Below, one piece after another: positions 60,447-64,000 of a stretch of 64,000 bases of DNA. The position numbers and the translations under genes were made by a program. The stretch is taken from NCBI GenBank assembly GCA_009840625.1, contig VXNJ01000018.1:1-64000 (forward strand), given 5' to 3'. The DNA comes from Chloroflexota bacterium (lineage in GTDB: Bacteria > Chloroflexota > UBA11872 > VXNJ01). The notes under the pieces were generated by a model, which did no database searches, had not been told where the DNA came from, and saw only the letters and a program-made list of their open reading frames with translations. Each line of letters begins with the position of its first letter. Within the stretch, counting starts at the first letter, position 1.

Positions 60447-61814
60447 TCAGGACGGTTCCCGCAGCAGGCGGCGAGCCGCGGACTGACCGCTCCGCACCGC
60501 GCCTTCCATGGTCCCGGGCCAACCGGTCTGGACCCACTCGCCGGCCAGTAGAAGGTTTCGCACCGGGGACTGGGACGGCGGCCGCAAGCGATCGGCCCCG
60601 GGCAGGCAGCGGAAGGTGGCGTTGGGGTGCTTGATCACCAGGGCGCGTCTGACTTGGGCGCTGCGGGCACGCGGCAGGACCCGGGCCAGCTCGGCCAGCA
60701 GCTCGGTCTCGATCTGCGATCTGGGGGTTCGGGCGTATTCCCAGGCGCCGCTGATAGACACGCAGATGTACTGGCCGTCCTCGCCGGAATCCTCCTGCAT
60801 GCGGGTCCGGTTGAACACCCACTGCAGGCTGCTGCCGCTAAAGCACGCCAGCGCGTCGTCCATGACTGGCCGGTCGTACCAGACATGCAGGGCCACGATG
60901 GGGGCGTGGGTGATCCGGTCGAAGCGCCCGAAGAATTCGTCCCCGGCCAGGTCTGGAGGCAGCAGGGGCAGCAGCACGTCGGGAGGCAGGGCGGATACGT
61001 AGGCCTCGCCGCGCAGGAGTCCGCTTGAGGTCTCCACCCCGCGTACCATTCCGTCGTCGACGCGGATGGCCCTGATCCCGGTGCCCAGCAGCACTTCCCC
61101 GCCGTGGCCGCCGACAAAGTCGCTGGCCGCCGCGGAAACCAGCTGCGAGAGGCCGACTTTGGCATAGCCGATGCCGGAGCTGGCGCGGCTGGCGAAAACG
61201 CCCTCCTGGAAGACCATCAGTCCCATGGCCGCGCTCACGTCCGTTATGTCGTCGTTGAGCGTCGGCAAGGTGATGAGGTTCCAGAACTCGGCTATCGCCG
61301 CCTTGCTCTGGCCGTGCCGCCGCAGCCAGTCCGCGAAAGTCTCGGATTCAAGGGCGGCGGCGTTGCGTTTGCGGTCGATCAGCTGAATGCAGGCCCCGCC
61401 GTAAAGGACCCTCAACCGGTCGAGCCAGCCAAGGTGCGGATAGCCGAGCAGCGAAGGCACCAGGTGCAGCGGGGCCGGCAGGCGCGCCCCGCGCAGGCGT
61501 CCGCGGCGTCCGCGGCGGTCGTAAATCGGCACGTCCAGGCGCGCCGCCAGTTGGGTGTTGCCGAGGACCCCGAGGCGCTCGAGCAGCGCGATGTATGCGT
61601 GGCAGCACCCGAGGAAGACGTGCTGGCCGTTGTCGATCTCCTGTCCGGTCTCGGGTTCAGGGAACGAGAACGCGCGGCCGCCAAGGAAGGGGCGCTTTTC
61701 GACCAGCTGCACCCTGCGGCCCGCGGCGGCTAGTTCGCAGGCGGCGGCGATTCCGGCCAATCCGCCGCCCAGGACCACTACGGGCCGAGACTCGGCGCCA
61801 GTACCTTGGGCCAT
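60447..61814 (-). CDS. hpnE: Squalene-associated FAD-dependent desaturase HpnE
   Basis: A 455-residue flavoprotein. The dinucleotide-binding motif is VVVLGGGLAGIAAACELA, followed by VEKRPFLGGRAFSF, and the C-terminus has LLLAGEWVQTGWPGTMEGAVRSGQSAA, typical of phytoene-desaturase-like enzymes. HpnE reduces hydroxysqualene to squalene. It overlaps hpnD by 37 bases and is the third gene of hpnCDE. Confidence 0.92.
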   Translation of the reverse strand: MAQGTGAESRPVVVLGGGLAGIAAACELAAAGRRVQLVEKRPFLGGRAFSFPEPETGQEIDNGQHVFLGCCHAYIALLERLGVLGNTQLAARLDVPIYDRRGRRGRLRGARLPAPLHLVPSLLGYPHLGWLDRLRVLYGGACIQLIDRKRNAAALESETFADWLRRHGQSKAAIAEFWNLITLPTLNDDITDVSAAMGLMVFQEGVFASRASSGIGYAKVGLSQLVSAAASDFVGGHGGEVLLGTGIRAIRVDDGMVRGVETSSGLLRGEAYVSALPPDVLLPLLPPDLAGDEFFGRFDRITHAPIVALHVWYDRPVMDDALACFSGSSLQWVFNRTRMQEDSGEDGQYICVSISGAWEYARTPRSQIETELLAELARVLPRARSAQVRRALVIKHPNATFRCLPGADRLRPPSQSPVRNLLLAGEWVQTGWPGTMEGAVRSGQSAARRLLREPS

Positions 61815-62716
61815 ATCCGGGCCACGAGCAGAAGTTTTTCGACGGTGCCGAGACTAATCCGGCCCTGGTAAATGTCGTAATCGCGGTCTTCAATCCGGTC
61901 CAGCAGGCGGGAATAGGTGGCCTCCAGCATCGCCGGACAGGCCCGCGAGAGGACCGGCAGCAACGGGAAGAGCTGGCGCGCGGTTTCGAAATAGGCCCGC
62001 GCCCGCTCCACCTGGAAGCGCATCAGGTCGCGGAAGCGATCGCTGGTCGAACCGTTAAGAATCTCGGACTCGGCGAGCTGAAAGCGGTCTAGATCTTCCA
62101 GCGGGATGTAGATGCGGCCGCGTCCGGCGTCTTCGGCAATGTCGCGCAGGATGTTGGTCAGCTGCATCGCCATGCCGAGGTCGACCGCGTGGCGCCGGGC
62201 GCCAGGGTCGCTGTATCCGAATATCTCCAGACACACAAGGCCAACGCAGCAGGCGACGCGGTAGCAGTAACCCTCGAGTTCGGCAAATGTCCGGTAACGG
62301 GTCGTGGTCGCGTCCATTTCCACCCCGTTCACGATTTCGCCCAGGTACTGGCCCGGAATCGCAAATTGCCTGGTCGCATCGGCCAGGGCCGTATACACCG
62401 GCCCGCGGGGACGCCCGTCAAGGGCATCGCCAAGCAACTGCCGTTGGTGGGCGACGCGTTGCAATTGTTCCGCCGGGTCGTCGGTTTCGTCGGCGGCATC
62501 GTCGCAGAGGCGGCAGAACGCGTACACCGCGTAAATCGCCCGCCGCCGGGCCGGGGGCAGGGTGATGAACCCGTAGTAGAAATTGCGCGCCTGCGTGCGG
62601 GTCAGCACCCGGCAGTGTTCGTAGGCGGCGTCCAGCTCGTGATTCAAAGCCGCCTCGCCCGAATGTTCCCCGGCCAACCCGTCTAGCGTCCCACTGCCAA
62701 GCTTGCCGCCGCCCAT
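61778..62716 (-). CDS. hpnD: Presqualene diphosphate synthase HpnD
   Basis: A 312-residue head-to-head prenyl synthase that joins two farnesyl diphosphates to presqualene diphosphate. The two aspartate-rich motifs are DDAADETDD and DIAED within LTNILRDIAEDAGRGRIYIP. The ATG at 62716 overlaps the hpnC stop by 34 bases; the first 25 residues are not conserved, so an internal start is possible. Confidence 0.92.
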   Translation of the reverse strand: MGGGKLGSGTLDGLAGEHSGEAALNHELDAAYEHCRVLTRTQARNFYYGFITLPPARRRAIYAVYAFCRLCDDAADETDDPAEQLQRVAHQRQLLGDALDGRPRGPVYTALADATRQFAIPGQYLGEIVNGVEMDATTTRYRTFAELEGYCYRVACCVGLVCLEIFGYSDPGARRHAVDLGMAMQLTNILRDIAEDAGRGRIYIPLEDLDRFQLAESEILNGSTSDRFRDLMRFQVERARAYFETARQLFPLLPVLSRACPAMLEATYSRLLDRIEDRDYDIYQGRISLGTVEKLLLVARIWPKVLAPSLGP

Positions 62717-63699
62717 AGCATGATCCGCAGCCGGGCCGGCTTGGACAGCGTCGGCCTTGTCGCAAGGACGTCGTATTCGAGTCGTTCGATCGCATCCAGG
62801 ATGTGCAGTCCGCCAAGGGTGAAGAGCCTGATGTCAAGGCGGGCGACACCCTTCACCCGGGCGGGTAGTTCGGCGCCCCGGTCAAACGACTGGCGCGTGC
62901 GCGCGACCTGGAAGCGCATGAGATCGCGGAAATTCTGGTCGCACCGGCGGGCGGCGATCTGGGCCTCGCTGACGCCGAAGCGGTCCATGTCGTCCAGCGG
63001 TATGTAGATCCGCCCCATCTGATAGTCGCGGTGAACGTCCTGCCAGAAATTCGTCAGCTGCAGGGCCGTGCAGGTGCTGTCGGCCAATTCCTGCCGGCAG
63101 GAATCGCGGTAGCCGAATAGATATAGGAATAGATGGCCAACCGGTTCGGCCGAGTGCCGGCAGTATTCGAGCAATTCGGAAAAGTCCCGGTAACGTTTTT
63201 TGCGCTGGTCCATGCGGTTGGCTTCGACCAATTTCAGGAACGGCCCCCGGGGGATCGAAAATCGCTGGATCGTGTCCTGCAGCGCGATGGCAATCGGGTG
63301 GCGCGGTTGACCCCCGTAGCAGTCCAGCAGTTCTTTTTCCCAGGCGTCCAGCTGGGCCAAACGATCGCCGGGTGCGGCGTCGCCCAGATCGTCTACGAAA
63401 CGGCAGTATGCATAGATCGCGTAAACGAAGCGGCGCAAGTCGCGGGGCAGGAACCAGGATCCGACCGTGAAATTCTCGTAGTGCCGGTGTGCGGTTTCCC
63501 GGCAATAGGCGTACGAGCGCTCGAGCGTCCAATCCGATTGTCCGGCGGCCAGAGCCGATTCCACTTTCCCCCGCTCTGCTTGACAGATCTTGAAGTTGGC
63601 TGCCGGATTCGCCAGCAGCGATGGATCGCTGGGAACAGGCATTGCTCGGCAATTCTCGGCCCGGCCGGTCCCGGCTAAACCCATCGTGTGTAGATTCAA
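62683..63699 (-). CDS. hpnC: Hydroxysqualene synthase HpnC
   Basis: Converts presqualene diphosphate to hydroxysqualene. Motifs are CRFVDDLGD and the second aspartate region LTNFWQDVHRDYQMGRIYIPLDD, followed by FRDLMRFQVARTRQSF. TTG 63699, ATG 63684 and ATG 63642 are all in frame and none has a good ribosome binding site; the conserved domain begins after residue 50, so the start is uncertain. First gene of the hpnCDE operon; an MMPL gene is divergent. Confidence 0.9.
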   Translation of the reverse strand: MNLHTMGLAGTGRAENCRAMPVPSDPSLLANPAANFKICQAERGKVESALAAGQSDWTLERSYAYCRETAHRHYENFTVGSWFLPRDLRRFVYAIYAYCRFVDDLGDAAPGDRLAQLDAWEKELLDCYGGQPRHPIAIALQDTIQRFSIPRGPFLKLVEANRMDQRKKRYRDFSELLEYCRHSAEPVGHLFLYLFGYRDSCRQELADSTCTALQLTNFWQDVHRDYQMGRIYIPLDDMDRFGVSEAQIAARRCDQNFRDLMRFQVARTRQSFDRGAELPARVKGVARLDIRLFTLGGLHILDAIERLEYDVLATRPTLSKPARLRIMLWAAASLAVGR

Positions 63700-63806
63700 C
63701 AGCGGGCGATGGAAATGCGTTTGAGTCTGCGGGCAGAATTTATCCTGAAATCAGGCGCCGCATCCGGCGCAATTGCCCGCCCCACTCTCACCCCCGGAGC
63801 ATCGTT

Positions 63807-64000
63807 TTGACCGAGGCATTGGCTCGCGCCGGCATTAGTCACCCCTGGCTCACGATCGCGGCCTGGCTGGTGGCGTTGGTGATCGGCCTGGGTCTAAACG
63901 CGACGCTATTGGCCAGCGCCACCACGACCGAACTGACATTGGGCGGCGGAGTCGAATCGGACCGGGCGGCCGACATACTGGAACAGGCGCGCGGCCCCGA
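63807..64000 (+). CDS. MMPL/RND family transporter, N-terminal part (3' partial)
   Basis: The first 64 codons of a gene cut by the window end. TTG 63807 has GGAG seven bases upstream. The protein starts with a short cytoplasmic stretch, one membrane helix (LTIAAWLVALVIGLGLNATLL), then a region (SATTTELTLGGGVESDRAADIL) typical of the first extracytoplasmic loop of MMPL transporters. Being divergent from hpnCDE, it may export a hopanoid or other lipid, but this is inference from position. Confidence 0.7.
   Translation, partial: MTEALARAGISHPWLTIAAWLVALVIGLGLNATLLASATTTELTLGGGVESDRAADILEQARGP

Overview
The window is a high-GC bacterial chromosome segment with dense genes, many 1-8 bp start/stop overlaps, and frequent GTG and TTG starts. 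It carries no rRNA, transposase, phage gene or CRISPR array that I can see. The gene content (caa3-type oxidase with a cytochrome c fused to subunit II, MEP isoprenoid genes, HpnCDE squalene genes, glycolate-oxidase subunits, sulfatase, YdjC deacetylases, ArsM) suits an aerobic, heterotrophic, free-living or host-associated bacterium. A Chloroflexota or similar Terrabacteria lineage is my best guess, but this rests on gene content only and is weak.

Layout. 1-1.9 kb: the 3' part of a GH10 xylanase gene and an arsenite methyltransferase. 1.9-5.1 kb (minus): mnmE and a TIGR03960-type radical SAM gene. 5.5-8.7 kb: an alcohol dehydrogenase, an Rrf2 regulator with a palindrome at its start, and two tandem SDR paralogues. 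8.8-12.8 kb (minus): coxII-I-III-IV. 13-14.5 kb: pyrE-ddl. 14.6-23.8 kb (minus): a MoxR/DUF58/BatA/VWA membrane operon ending in cca. 23.8-33.2 kb (minus): a sulfatase, then fmdB-like, dtd, hisZ-like, hisG, hisD, hisB, nadK and recN. 33.4-39.9 kb: otsA, three tandem YdjC deacetylase paralogues, a Gfo/Idh/MocA oxidoreductase and a MobA-like nucleotidyltransferase. 39.9-46 kb: glcD (minus) and glcEF (plus), separated by a LON-domain gene and a MazEF-like toxin-antitoxin pair. 46-49 kb: small zinc-ribbon proteins, a zinc ribbon-TM-LysM-discoidin protein, ftsY and a MoaD/ThiS-like protein. 49.4-56 kb: a double-length uvrA and tpiA. 56-59 kb (minus): ispH-dxs. 59-64 kb: a membrane protein, tRNA-Tyr, hpnCDE, and the start of an MMPL transporter.

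How they fit together. Dxs and IspH make isoprenoid precursors that HpnC, HpnD and HpnE can turn into squalene, and the divergent MMPL gene may move the lipid product. GlcD, GlcE and GlcF would oxidise glycolate or lactate and feed electrons to the respiratory chain that ends in the caa3 oxidase. The xylanase, sulfatase and YdjC proteins point to polysaccharide use.

Most noteworthy: (1) one 1915-codon reading frame encodes two complete UvrA proteins in tandem with all four ATPase sites intact; (2) uvrA, dxs, otsA and glcE have no ATG, GTG or TTG where homology or a Shine-Dalgarno site puts the start, and each has an ATT, ATC, ATA or CTG codon there; (3) a 233-bp almost identical block shared by two otherwise diverged YdjC paralogues suggests gene conversion; (4) paired inverted motifs flank the likely uvrA promoter.
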